A stretch of DNA of 64,000 nt from Latrodectus hesperus. Taxonomy: Eukaryota > Arthropoda > Arachnida > Araneae > Theridiidae. A program made the position numbers and the translations under genes. This document shows positions 25,774 to 37,360 of this stretch, piece by piece. Numbering within the stretch: position 1 is the stretch's first letter; each line of letters opens with the position of its first letter. The DNA lies in assembly GCA_037975125.1 (NCBI GenBank), contig CM075855.1:83846778-83910777 (forward strand), read 5' to 3'. The notes under the pieces are model-generated. The model was not told the origin of the DNA and did not search any database. It saw only the letters and a program-made list of their open reading frames with translations.

Positions 25774-25990
25774 CACGCTTCCAAGGCATAAGTCCAAGAT
25801 TCGATCCTCGGGCTGGGAAAGGTCGACTCAGCTATTCATACCTTCAATGGGGCGATAAACTAAACATTGGGGTTTTTACGTTAGGCTGAGCACCTATTTG
25901 AGACATACGTTTCGTAACACAGGACCCATGGTCATGAAAATAGTTATAGGCACTATATGCCTGTTGTGCAACGGAGATTAGTTTAGTTAC
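25774..25990 (+). mobile_element. SINE family D, 5' truncated (tRNA-derived)
   Basis: Starts inside the tRNA-like part (GGCATAAGTCCAAGATTCGA, with B-box-like AGATTCGATCCTCG at about 25797-25810). It continues with GGTCGACTCAGC, a CAATGGGGCGATAAACTAAA block and TTAGGCTGAGCACC. It ends near GTTGTGCAACGGAGATTAGT and runs into CA/TA repeats. The GGGCGATAAA-type block after a tRNA head is typical of one class of arthropod tRNA SINEs. The A box is missing. Confidence 0.68.
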
Positions 25991-26000
25991 ACATATATAC

Positions 26001-26094
<94 letters not shown>
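25991..26094. repeat. (CATATA)/(TA)n array at the SINE tail
   Basis: A few ACATATAT units followed by about 80 bp of perfect TA. It may have grown from the SINE's 3' tail. Confidence 0.95.
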
Positions 26095-26096
<2 letters not shown>

Positions 26097-26967
26097 CACC
26101 AAATTTCATCTCCTAAATCATTAATTCTATTATTTTAAATATATTATCCAAATGAAAATGTTTTCCAGTATTTTTCCTCAACAGCAAAGTATATTTAATT
26201 AATCATTAATAAAGCATGCGAATTAAATGGGAACACATTATTTCGGAAAATAAAAGCCGCAAAGTAAATGTCATTCTTTATTTCAAAAATTAATTTGGTT
26301 TGCAAATAACTTCATTCGTTTTTCCTTTTTCTGCTGCTTTCGAAATTACCCAGTGAAACAAATTCCCATTTCATCCTTTAAAAGGAAACTTAAAATAATT
26401 ATTTAAGGAAACCTTATTTGGTATCATTGGGAAGGATATGTCAAAGAAGAAATGATTTAAAATCTGGATTAACATAATTTAGTTTAAGTTTTTGATTAAA
26501 TAATCCAAAACATTTAATTAGATGTTTTCGTTTTTCTATCATTATGAAATTACTGTTGTTGCATGTATTAGTGTGATGCATGCTTGTTAATAGATATTGC
26601 TTTGAATAATATTTAAATGTAAGTGAAACTTGATATATTTTAAGATGTCAGATGTATTATTTGTCATGCGTAAATGTAAAACATAAATGATTTTATTTAA
26701 CTGTTTTTTTCTCAAGAAGGTTTCACAATAATTTTACATTCACTCTGATATCAGGTTTCATATTAATAATACATTCTCATCAATATTTCTGCCATTTTGG
26801 CATAAAAGAGATTACAACTTTTTTTATTTAAGGACTTAGTTTTAAAATATTTCCATTCTTTATCTAGTAGTATATCATTCTGTCTTCGATACTGACTTCA
26901 TTAATACATATAAGCTGGTTAGTTTGGATAATCTAAAACAACAATCGATATTTTTTTATTTTACATT
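26095..26967. other. AT-rich DNA, no gene seen
   Basis: No recognisable feature on either strand. Confidence 0.5.
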
Positions 26968-26971
26968 TTAA

Positions 26972-27942
26972 CCCTTTGCCAGTGTCGCACGAATTCAGTT
27001 CGGGCAATTACTGCGTGTAGTATTTGTGATGCCCGAACTCAGTTTGGACAGAAGAAAAATTAACGTTTCTATTTTCTGAAATCCGAACTGAGTTCGTTTC
27101 TACTTTAGGATACTAAATTCCATATTTTCCTGATAAATGACACAAGTGATCCAAGTTTTTTACCAATTCCAACTTTGGTTCTGAAGGTAGTCCATGACTT
27201 TAACAGCACTATGGGAGGTGATGTTAAAGTCGATCAACATCTTACAGATATCCCGGATGCTAGAAAAGGAGGTAAAAATATTACTAGAAAATATTTTTCC
27301 ATCTCCTACACCAGGCGTTATATAAATAACTACTTTATTTTGCATACTTCAGCAGGAGGTGCGAAAAATATGAACTTCAGAAAATCGATTGTTGAACTAA
27401 ATAAACCAAATGTTCAACTACCAGGATAAGGGTGTCTTAGGGAAAGCTTACTGAGCCTCAAAAGTCGACACTTTCCAGAACACATCCCATCAATGGGGAA
27501 AAAAATCTACTCCAACCAGGCAATGTTTTATATGCTGTCATAAACCCGATGAACAAGGGAAGAGAATAAGGCATGAGACAAGAGTTTATTGTAAACATCG
27601 CAATATGTAGGCTTTTGAACAGTACCTTGTTTTGGGATATACCATACTGTAAAAGATTTTTAAAATTTATGTATTGAAAATCATATTGTTGTGTTTTTAT
27701 ATTACACTAGTTATATTTAGCTTCAAGATTTCGTTTAATTTGCTCAATATGAATAACAAGTATGTGTAATCAATGTTTTATGTGTATGTAAAAATTATAG
27801 TAGTTATTGTATTTGAAACTTTATTTTTATAACAAAAAAGCATTTTCTAACTTTTACAATAATATAAAGAATAAACTCAAACAGTCAAAAAAAGTTTCCA
27901 TTTTTGGTCCATTTTTCTGAAATATATATCACAGTTAAGGGG
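26972..27942 (+). mobile_element. piggyBac-family transposon, internally deleted
   Basis: About 970 bp, flanked by TTAA at 26968-26971 and 27943-27946, the exact target duplication of piggyBac elements. Ends match as CCCTTTGCCAGTG on the left and the complement of CCCCTTAACTGTG on the right. Near the left end lie three copies of a palindromic motif of the type CCGAACTGAGTTCGG (about 26992-27006, 27032-27048, 27081-27094). The transposase is present only as its C-terminal part (27150-27663). The N-terminal domain and the DDD catalytic core are deleted, so this copy is non-autonomous. Confidence 0.83.
27150..27663 (+). pseudogene. piggyBac transposase C-terminal relic
   Basis: The plus frame reads VLKVVHDFNSTMGGDVKVDQ, a decayed form of the piggyBac V-x-D-Y-N-x-x-M-G-G-V-D-x-x-D-Q signature. 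It then reads ARKGGKNITRKYF in the position of the conserved R..KW..K.FF region. The frame stops at 27427-27429. The sequence then continues, with frameshifts and stops, into a cysteine-rich domain remnant: CHKPDEQGKRIRHETRVYCK, then VPCFGIYHTVKDF before TAA at 27661-27663, with a TGA where a cysteine is expected. So both the insertion-domain end and the C-terminal zinc-binding domain are still visible, but it is not functional. Confidence 0.82.
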
Positions 27943-27946
27943 TTAA

Positions 27947-28968
27947 TCAAGTTAATGGCTTTTTTTTATCTTGAATAAGTTTGTATATTAAAATATTAAG
28001 CCTACATTATACCTTCTAATTTAGAAAAGTAATTACTTTACAAGAAAAACATTACTTTTATTCTTCTTAGCACTCTGTCTTTAGATAGAATTATTACATT
28101 TCTTAACCCGAGGTTTAATTTTCCGATAGAACATAGATTTTTTGTAAGAATTTTCATTTACACCTTCATACTTTTTTACATAAAATTTAATAAATTGTTT
28201 AATAGTCTATACGCTATAAAAATAACTGGAGGCTTGGTAACAATGGAAATGCAATTTTAATTCAATTATATTTACATTTATAAATTTATTTCTATATTGT
28301 AAAATTTTATAGGCATTGATTCATCTATGTACTATAAAAATTACCAGATTGAAAGAAAAAAATGTAAACGCAAATTATTTATCCCATTTGCTTTATTTTT
28401 ATATGGTAGAATAAAACTGAAACAAAAAATAGCGATTATGATATTTTTGGATGGATAGATATATTTCTTAAAAGAAAATATTAGTGCAATATATGGCCCT
28501 ACTAAGTGATAACGATGGCGAAATAGATGATTAAACGTGAGTCTGTCATCATATATACTCTTGTGCAATGATAGACCCATTAGAGACGTGTTCTTGGAGA
28601 AAGCGCTTGTAAACATACACATTTCATGAAAATTTTGAAATATTTTTTTTCGTTTTAAAAGTGAAATACTCTATTAGTACATTGTTTAAGATTGAAAATT
28701 ATATCCCAAATTTTGTAACATAAAATTGTATTATAATTCAACACCACATTATATTATTAATTCGTTATATCTATAATATAGTTTATTTTAATTAAAGTTA
28801 TTTCATTATCAATTTGTATGGATTATTTTTGAAGATCATAATATTAGGTAGCATAATCGTGATTATCTTATCAATATTTAGACAAATTTTATTTTTTATG
28901 CCTGACTAATACTAGAATATACCAACCTTTTTTAGCACTATAAGGGACAGAAGGGAAGGCAACTTATA
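27947..28968. other. AT-rich DNA, no recognised gene
   Basis: The minus frame at 28341-28622 (93 codons) was inspected. It is aromatic- and lysine-rich with no known motif and is probably chance. Confidence 0.45.
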
Positions 28969-29211
28969 CAGTGGCGCACCACAAGTGGGTGGGTCCTCGC
29001 AATTTTGAATCAGGTACCAAGCAGAGGACCCCCAGAATTAGCTTGGCATCCCCAGAGTTATAATTTCACATAGAGGGCATTGTAAAAGCAACCGTTTTAT
29101 GTGCTCTAGCTGCTATTAGAGAACTCGACGGATTTTCCGCTGGATCGAGATTCGAACTCACTACCTTCTGATTACGAAAGCGAATGCTCCAACCAACTAG
29201 GCCGCTGCGGT
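28969..29211 (-). mobile_element. SINE family C copy, minus strand
   Basis: Read on the minus strand, the head is GCAGCGGCCTAGTTGG (A-box region) and then GTGAGTTCGAATCTCG (B box). A body follows with TAGCAGCTAGAGCACATAAA, CTCTGGGGATGCCAAGC and a GTGGGTGGGTCC-type end (seen on plus as GGGTGGGTCCTCGC near the left edge). The copy at 37361-37631 shares the same blocks. The tRNA-derived head is well kept, so the B box is close to consensus. Confidence 0.8.
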
Positions 29212-30701
29212 TTTTAGATAACGATATAAAAGTAGTAATAATTTAATAATAAGTTCTTTTGACCAGTTGGCTAAGTTTTTTTAGCCAATATAGTTTTTTT
29301 AACATAAAAACAAGGTCAAGTGGAATATCACAAAATATATTGATATCTTTAATGACGGAATCACTTTGCTCATTAATTTTTATTCGTTACACTAGCAGTA
29401 AATTTATTACCTTAATTTGAAAAATCTTCTGGCTTATTGTAAAAAAAATGTATTGGAACAAAGTTTTGATAGTGTATAAATTTTTTGCTAATAGATTAAT
29501 TTTTTTCCATGTGTGAGAGCTATAAAAGGTCTACAAGTTGGATTTTTAATCATAGTAAAAATGGTTATATTTATTTTTGCGTGATTTTAGCAGAGAAAAT
29601 TTTGAAGAAGAGTACTTTTTGAGAAATAAAAATGTGAAAATAATTTCAATGCAAAAATAGCTCAACGTAAAATATTAGGTAGATACATATTTAAATGTGT
29701 TTCAAGTCTGTTTAAGTATATGTGTGCTGTAATGAACAGTATTGGTTGTGAATGACATAAAATTATAAACCTCTCTTAAGAATATAAAGAATTTCGAATA
29801 TACTTGAAATTTTCGATATTAAAAGTTGCAGTCATTTTTTTATCGTTTATGGATGTTAATTATAAATATTTCATTGCAGTTTAAGAAAAACTTTAAAATT
29901 CATTCAATCTAATAAAATATTTGTAAAATATCACAGAGATTTATATTCATTGTTTTTAAAATAATAGCATTTTGCTACATTAATAAAGTGATTTCCTGGT
30001 TTAATAAATAGTATATTTTCGGTATCAAAAAACTGAAACATATAAATTAGAGCGAAATGGTTATCTGCTGAGAAAACCTTCTGAAAAGCTTTATCATATA
30101 CCTTTGACAGTTATTTATTGAATGTTAGTCATGTTATAATGCATTAAAATGTTTTTATAATGAAGCATTGCATTTCATTGGATATAAATCTAATTACATA
30201 ATCAAATTGAAAAAATAAACCAAAATAAAATGGATTAGTTTGGTAATTAATAATCAACATTGAAGCATTGTTAATTCAAGCGCCAATGAGAGAGGTAAAA
30301 TTTCAGAACGTAGAGCCTATTTGTTTTGCGACACATCGATTAACAGTTCAACAGTGACGTTAACATTGACAATTATGTTAATCAAATGTTTCTTTCAAGT
30401 CTGTGCAGGCTTCATAGAAACAATAGATTAAAACCCCTTAATCGGCAAAAATTTCTGAGTGGAAAAATTGTTATATAAACTGTAGTTTGTTTGTTAATGG
30501 TAAGTTAAAAAATATTTTGCTCGACCTATCGAACTACGCAACGAAATACACATTTTTAATTTTATATTTATAAGGTAACTATTATTTTCCTAACATTCTT
30601 TCTCCTGTGTTTTGGCATGTATCTCTTTTTCTAAAGTTTTCTAAGTGATGTGTGTTCCGAATCCCTTTGAATTTGTGTTAATTTTGGATTGGTTCACAAC
30701 T
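29212..30701. other. AT-rich DNA upstream of the myosin exon, no gene seen
   Basis: Presumably 5' intron or flank of the myosin gene. I found no obvious core promoter. A TATA-like ATATAAACTG near 30474 is not convincing alone in such AT-rich DNA. Confidence 0.45.
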
Positions 30702-30890
30702 GAACCTTATTTGTCTGTTGCAGATAAAAGCCTTATTTGTTATTTTCTTTATTAAGCATTATTAAGAGCCTTAATTGTTATTAATGAGCCTTATTTATTT
30801 GCTGCAAATAAAAGCCTTATTGTTATTATCCTTATTTAAGATTATTAAGATCCTTATTTGTTATTGATGAACCTTATTTGTCTATTGCAG
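30702..30890 (+). repeat. 84-bp tandem repeat carrying duplicated splice-acceptor sequence
   Basis: A unit of about 84 bp is repeated 2.25 times. Unit starts are at 30702 (GAACCTTATTTGTCTGTTGC), 30786 (GAGCCTTATTTATTTGCTGC) and 30869 (GAACCTTATTTGTCTATTGC). Each start holds a pyrimidine-rich tract plus an acceptor-like end: TTGCAG at 30718-30723, a mutated GCTGCAA in the second, and TTGCAG at 30885-30890 in the third, which is the acceptor of the myosin exon. The exon's acceptor is thus one copy of a local repeat. Confidence 0.85.
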
Positions 30891-30914
30891 AGGATCGGCG
30901 TGTGAGTCATCAGG
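30891..30914 (+). other. 5' UTR part of the myosin exon
   Basis: These 24 bases lie between the TCTATTGCAG acceptor and the ATG. They contain an in-frame TGA at 30903-30905, so translation cannot enter from further upstream and the ATG at 30915 is the natural start. Another 5' UTR exon must lie upstream, because the exon opens with an acceptor. Confidence 0.7.
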
Positions 30915-31040
30915 ATGAGCGTCGGTGTTCTGAGCCTGGATCAAGAGATTGGTGCGAGCGACGCCGTCCTGCTAGATCCCCTAACAGAAGAAGCCTTCAT
31001 TGCAAACCTCCATCAGAGATTCAAGAGGGACCAGATTTAC
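30915..31040 (+). CDS. Unconventional myosin class I (MYO1A/B-type), first coding exon
   Basis: Forty-two codons starting MSVGVLSLDQEIGASDAVLL, then DPLTEEAFIANLHQRF and ending in KRDQIY, immediately before a perfect donor GTAAGT (31041-31046). The pattern G-x-x-D-x-V-L-L-[DE]-P-L-x-E-E-x-F-I-x-N-L-x-x-R-F-x-x-x-x-I-Y is the start of the motor domain in short-tailed class I myosins. In those proteins the next residues are TYIG and the SVNPY strand. Class I myosins are actin-based ATPase motors with light-chain-binding IQ motifs and a membrane-binding TH1 tail, acting at the cortex and on endosomes. The wording is closest to the MYO1A/MYO1B branch. The paralogue cannot be fixed from 42 residues. 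The exon ends in phase 0 and the following exon was not found in this window. Confidence 0.88.
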
Positions 31041-31240
31041 GTAAGTCTCTCCCTTAAGATAAAAATATTATTTTTTTTTTAGGAATTTTAACTCTAGAGA
31101 GAAGTGGTGTGAGTCATTTTGCCAACATTCACTAATAATATGTAGAACAACAGAGCTTACTCCACTTGTTCCGTACATTAAATTTCTTTACTGAAATTTA
31201 AAGCAGTTTTAAAACAGAGTAATTTATTCTTCACTTTCAT
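31041..31240 (+). other. Start of myosin intron 1
   Basis: Begins GTAAGTCTCTCCC. No further coding sequence of the myosin was found between here and 64000, so this intron probably exceeds 32 kb. It is filled with the repeats and element relics listed below. Confidence 0.55.
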
Positions 31241-31700
31241 TACTCGTATAACAAATAAAAGATAAGTGAAAGTATCTCGAAAAATATTTTTCCATTGTTT
31301 TATATTATAGATACTAATAGTCGTAATAAGGAAGTGAAATTAATACCCTTAAGAGAACATTTTCAAATTCTTTTATAAAATGTAAAGTAATAAGAAATTC
31401 AAATTCATTTCAAACTGTCTAAATAATGATAGTTCGTAATATCGGTACATTACGAACTATCATAATCATTACTCGTTTATTATCGTAATTCATTACTTGA
31501 TAACAAGTAAAAGATAAGTGAAAGTATCTCGAAAAATATTTTTTCATTGTTTTATAATATAGATACTTATAGTCGTAATAAGGAAGTGAAATTAATACTC
31601 TTAAGAACATTTTCAAATTCTTTTAGAAAATGTAAAATAATAAGGAGTTGAAATTCATTTCAAACTGTCTAAATAATGATAGTTCGTAATATCGGTTGAA
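31241..31700 (+). repeat. 252-bp-period tandem duplication with a hairpin
   Basis: The segment beginning around GATAAGTGAAAGTATCTCGA occurs at 31261 and again at 31513, with long near-identical stretches through CTAAATAATGATAGTTCG to about 31445 and 31697. At the junction, 31426-31440 (ATGATAGTTCGTAAT) and 31449-31463 are perfect reverse complements separated by an 8-nt loop. In the second copy only the first arm is present. Confidence 0.9.
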
Positions 31701-34700
31701 AAAAAGAATATCAAACTTCCACTGAAATAAATTTTTAGAATTTTATTCACAGTAACGAATTAAGGAGTGTGAAAACAAGTTACCCAAATAATTAATGTTT
31801 CTTTTCCGAAATGGAAATCGAAACTTTTAGCTAATTTTCAAGCAAAAAACCAAAAAAAAAAAGTAGGAAGAGTAAACAGTTTACTCAAACATTGCAAATT
31901 TCCCTAAGAAATTAATACTTTGATTCAGTTTTGTTATTAAAGTAGGCAGGAATTGTTTAGTAATTATTTTAATAAAAAAGAAATAAAATAGCAAAGAAAG
32001 TCACAGTGAAATAAAATTATTTTTATACAATAAATTTACTAAAATAATGCATTAAACAAAACCAAGTAAATGATCTTCACAAGTTTTCTAATATATGCAT
32101 TTATAATAATGAAAATACTAGTTGGAATGTAAATTCATTTTGATTTTATACACATCTACGTATAATTGATGTTTTTAGTGCTAGTAATATTACATGAAAG
32201 AAAACAGGTGAGAAGAAAATACAATTCATGCTGGAAAACTATTTTAGTATGTCACTGGCAACAGATATATTATTATTAATCAAGAAGAAAATATAAAATT
32301 TTCACACAATCCCAGCAATTTTATTTGGGAAAAAATTTCTCACTTTTAAATAATTATGAATATGTTATGTATTATTGAAATTTAGTTTTTGAAAGAATTC
32401 AATTCTCCAAATATTCACCGATATTCTAGGAATGTCAGAAATTGAATCAAAGATCTAGGATCAATATTTTCTCTACCATCAAAAATATTAATAAGACTAA
32501 AGCATTGATTAATTTCTAATAAATTTGTAATCGTTAGAAGATTTTTGAATACTTAGAAATAAAAATAATTAATCCAACTTCTGTTTATTTTAATGTATTT
32601 CATTTAATATATAAAACAAAGAAATATTCAAATAGTACAAGTTTATTTTTCAGTATTGTAATACTAAGAAATAAACTTGTTCATGTGTGTTATACCATTT
32701 TCCTATTTAGGTCTATGTTTAAACATTTACTAAAGGAGAAATAAAATTTAAACATATTTTTTTCTTCAAATTGCTTTTAAAATGTTCTAAAGAGCAAAAG
32801 GCAATTTAATTGTTTTTTACATTTCTATTCAAAAATCATTCCAAATAATAAGAGCAAAAGCATGTTATTGAATCAAATATTAAAAATGCGTACGCAATGT
32901 TTATGATTAATCTACTTTCAATAATTTTTATCATTATTATGATGGTGAATTGGCATGATTACATAAAATGTATCAGTTTACATTTTGTTCTTTATGTAAA
33001 CAGTGAAAATTTTATGATAATTATATTTTTGTAAGTTATATATATATCTTTTTTAAAATATTAATTAGAAGAATATCTCGTTTATTTATTCTTCAATGGA
33101 AATCTTCAATAAAAAAGCTTTCTCTGATAAATTTTGTCTGAATCAGTGTTAGATATTACAAAAAAACTATTGTATAAATAATTTTATAACAATAGTTTAC
33201 AATCGTTTACGCAATAGTTTTGTAAACAATAGACAGTAAATACAATATATATTATTGCAGAAAAAGTGCAATTTTTATTATTCATGTATTATATTTTCAT
33301 TAATTTAAATGATAAGACAATTCGCATATATTTAAAAATTCCTTCTATGCAGAAATGATTTTGAAAAGAAAAATCATGATTATTTTACTACCACATTTAA
33401 ATTAAATCAAGTATGCGCAGTAAATGATGTGTTATATAATTGCAAACACACTTTTGAAAAGAGATCCAAATATTATTTAAAAAACAGTTGGGAAAATAAA
33501 TACAAGAGTAAATTAAATTTAATTATTAAAATATAAGTATTGAAAAAATAGAAATAATTTATAATTTTACTCAGTATTTAAAACTTTTACTCAATGAACA
33601 TTAAAATAAGAAAAGTGAAGTTAAAAAAATATTCTTACATTTTATAAATAATTTGAAAACATATTGGAAGACAATTCTTTTTTTGAAACCTCCTAATATT
33701 AATTAGTTACACCTTTACTATATGGAACTTATTAATGTAACATAATTCAATTTTTCAAATGTAGATCTATATAAATTTTGTTAATAATTACCAATTTCGG
33801 GAAACAAATTAAAGTATGTTCTGCTAGTTTTTGTTTCTAATTATGTAAGTTTTGGATGACGCAAACGACTTGTATGTATCACAATTTATTTAAGAATTTA
33901 CTTAAGAACCTCTTATTTCTATTGATTAAAATAAAAGTAAATGTTAGGTGGTTGTTATAATGCTTATTCCTCTTCCTTGCTGGTTGAATGTAGTTGGTTT
34001 GTCACTCAGCCTTCATTTTTTTATACAAGAGGGATAATTATACTGGTACTTTTAGTTGAAAATAGATTCCAAACAATTACAAGTACTTAAACCTGATCTA
34101 AAAATCAAGCCCACCAACTGTTGAATCAAAGAGTTAATCTTTCGGGTGAAAGTTCTGCTACTCGTCTGTAATATTCGACACCACAAATAAAAACAATACT
34201 GGCATTTTTAATTATATTTATCTAAAACATAAATTATACTCTTTAGACATTTAAATTCCGTATAGTGATATGATTTGTTTCCTAATAATGCTTATGTTGA
34301 GAAAAAAATCATTAAATCTGCATTAGAAATATTTCCGTTTCTTTTAAAACAAAAATAATGTTAATATAAACTGAAGTTTAAATAATATACAGACTAATTT
34401 GTAGGAAAGAACTGTTACAGTTAGTTATCATTTAGTCTTATTGTTATTGTTTTAATGTTTAAGAAATGTTTGCAAAAAGTATTAAGCCATTGAATCATTT
34501 GTTATATCAATAAACAAGAGGTGAATACAGGATTTAGAAAGTACATACGAATTTTCATAGATCTGTGTTTATAAGAATGAAAAAAGTAATATGATATAAA
34601 GATGAATCTCAAATATTTACAAATTTGACATTGTCATATTATTTAAAAAGACTACATTTTTTTATTGATTTTCTTTTACAACATCAATATATATATAGTG

Positions 34701-34974
34701 ACATAATTTGATTGAATCAAATCGTGACACAACAATCCTCATCATTGTTTCGCATTTGGTTGAACTGATTTAACTGCAAAGAAACTTAAATTAAGTTCGA
34801 GTAATCTTGTTCGGAATGTTGTTAGAAAAAAATGTTCATGAAAGTGTGAAATTTAAGTAGTGTGCATGCCAAAAGGCAAATGAATGAGTTGTAGGAAAAA
34901 TTTTAAAGTTAAAAATGACTGATATGCAACAAAAAAAAATACTCGCAATATAAAGCCATGAACTTACAATTCTA
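31701..34974. other. Intronic AT-rich DNA, no gene seen
   Basis: Low-complexity sequence with short repeats such as CAATAGTTT near 33166-33225. No exon or element edge recognised. Confidence 0.45.
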
Positions 34975-35867
34975 TTAGGTTGGTGCGTATGAAATGTCGG
35001 ATTCTTAAGTGATTGTATAAAACTGCATATCTTTCGTCAAAAGCTGTTTATTCAATCAAAGTATGCTCCATTCGCTTCAATACACTTCTCCCAACGAGAT
35101 TTTAAAGCGTAGATGCCTGTCTTAAAAAAATTTTGGTCTTTAGAATTAATAAACTCTGATATCGAGTTTTTTAGACTGTCTTCATTTTCATAGTGTTTGC
35201 CCCTTAAAAGCAGCTCTAAATGCTTGAAAAAATGAAAATCGGTCGGCGAGAGATCCGGTGAATATGGTGGATGCTGCAATGATGAGCATACGTTTAACCG
35301 ATCCAGCTTATTTCGCTCTGTCAGTGCGTGCGGTACCCACTTGTCCATCTTCTTAACCTTGCCAATCTCAGAAAGGTGTCTCAATATCGTTGTATGGTCA
35401 ACTTTCATCCTGATAGCAAGTTCCCTCGTGGATACGGCTGGATCCGCTTCCACTAAAGCCTTCAGGTCATCATTCTTCACAGACGTTTTGGGTCTTCCGC
35501 GCGGCTCATTTTGCAGTGAAAAATCGCCAGTCCGAAATTTTTCGAACCAACGCTGCACTTTCCGATCGTCAACCGTATTCTCCCCAAACGCTTGGTTCAT
35601 GTTGCGTGCAGCTTTTGCAGCACTATTACCAAATTTGTACTCATATAAGAAAATGACGCGAATGTCGGCAGAATTCATATCGGCAATAAACTCAAACGAA
35701 ATAAAAAAGGGAAGACCTTCGAGAAAACCTATTTTGCTGAAATGAGTCTCTGGCAATGGACAATACGAGTATGAATGAGGTTATGCCAAATACAAAAGTA
35801 TAACGGAAACAGGGAGGAAAACGTCCGCATGTAAAGAGAATCCGACATTTCATACGCACCAACCTAA
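34975..35867 (-). mobile_element. mariner element with internal deletion
   Basis: About 893 bp, flanked by TA (34973-34974 and 35868-35869). Terminal inverted repeats of about 30 bp share TTAGGTTGGTGCGTATGA at the ends. Autonomous mariners are about 1.3 kb, so roughly a third is missing, all from the centre of the transposase gene. The remaining reading frame stays open. The ends look intact, so the copy could be moved by a related active transposase. Confidence 0.93.
35052..35678 (-). pseudogene. mariner transposase lacking the catalytic core (in-frame deletion)
   Basis: The start is taken at the ATG 35676-35678 (MNSADIRVIFLYEYKFG), the usual mariner start, giving 208 residues. A longer frame from 35756 adds 26 unlikely residues. 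Two helix-turn-helix parts are kept: N-terminal region through WFEKFRTGDFSLQ with the GRPK linker, and STRELAIRMKVDHTTILRHL. WVPHALTE, the mariner linker motif, follows. After NKLDRLNVCSSL the sequence jumps to QHPPYSPDLSPTDFHFFKHL near the C terminus. The regions with the first two catalytic aspartates (TGDEKW-like and HDNARPH-like) are gone, leaving only the final aspartate in SPTD. No strand transfer is possible, though end-binding is conceivable. Confidence 0.88.
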
Positions 35868-35869
35868 TA

Positions 35870-37360
35870 TAAAGTAAACTTTTCAGTTTTGATAAATGAT
35901 TCGTAAATGGATGACTAAAAAATCTGATATGTTCTGAGATCATTTTTTACACTCTATGCCAATTTGATTTATGCATCTATAAACATCAGATGCATAAAAC
36001 ACAAAAAATAATATTTAAAAATATATTATTTTTCTTTATTTTATATCTTTATGTGTAGAGAATACAACTCATAATAATAACACATAATATGTACAACAGT
36101 TAAATTATATTTGTGATTGTATTTTTAATATAATGCCTTAGTACTAATGTAGACAAGCTGATACTACTTCATAAAGTTTTCTCTCAAAGCTCTTAATAAA
36201 TTCTCCAATAAAGTATTTTTTGTGTAACCAATTATGAAAGTTACAATAGCCCCGACGAATGACATTAGCATGAAACTTTACTAAGCAAACGATTTTTTGC
36301 AAAATGTTACAAAACACAATGAAAATTGTGAGGATTTGTTTCTCTTTTTTTGGAGGGGGGTGCTCAAAATATAATTAAAGATTCCTCTTTATTGAATATC
36401 AGTAGAAGAATATAATTCTGCTATATTCTCATAACGCAATGCAGTAACATGTATTTAATCCTCTAAAGAATATTTCTACTGTAATTGAATAAAAAAATTC
36501 AAATATCGTATTAGTTTTGAAAAATATTAAAGTATCCATTGAGATTTCAATGATTTTTCATGTGATGTTTTCAAAATCATGTGCTAGTTAAGAAAATCAA
36601 CAACTATAAATCACCTGTTATTGACCACAGAATGTTCTCATAACAGAGCTGCTAAAGATACCAGCAATTTGGCTTTTTATTTATTCATTATTATTTTATC
36701 ATTATTATTTTTTTGGTAAATCGTACTTAATCAAGTTTCATATAGCTATATTTCTTTGTTCACGCTGTACACACAATATTTTTCAAAAGATTATCTAAAT
36801 TCTTTTTTAAATTTTAAAGTATTTTAACGTCACTTATGAATTTCAATTGTAATATACGTAATTCAAGACAGTAAATTCTTTTTATGAAGTCTTATTCTTT
36901 TACTTAAAAGTCATTTTCTCAGAAAAGTATCTCCTATTTTTGAATATCTCCTGTTTTGAAACATATTAAGCAAATTAAAATTTTTAAGGAATACTAGCGT
37001 TTCTTTATAATGCTTTTTGAAAAGGTTATTTTAATCACTAACATATCATGAAAACACTGTTATACATATACCTATTATTCTTATAATCTTTTAAATATGA
37101 ATTTTTTTTTGGAATAGTCGCCATTTAATTTCGTCCATAATAAATTTTGCCTCTAAAAATAAATCTTTAAACTCTCTTTAAAAATATTTTGAAATCATGC
37201 AAAAAAAGGATTCGGAAATCTTCCAAGTTTTTCACACTTGATAATAGGCGAAATAAGTAAATCTCGAAAATTAAGGGTTGCTGATTTTGTTGTTAAATAA
37301 TTCCCGGTTGCTAGGGTTTCTACTTTTCAGAATTACAAGTGGTAGAAGCTATGCCACTTT
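35870..37360. other. Intronic AT-rich DNA, no gene seen
   Basis: Nothing recognised. It includes a T/G-rich TTTTTTTGGAGGGGGG tract near 36345. Confidence 0.45.
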
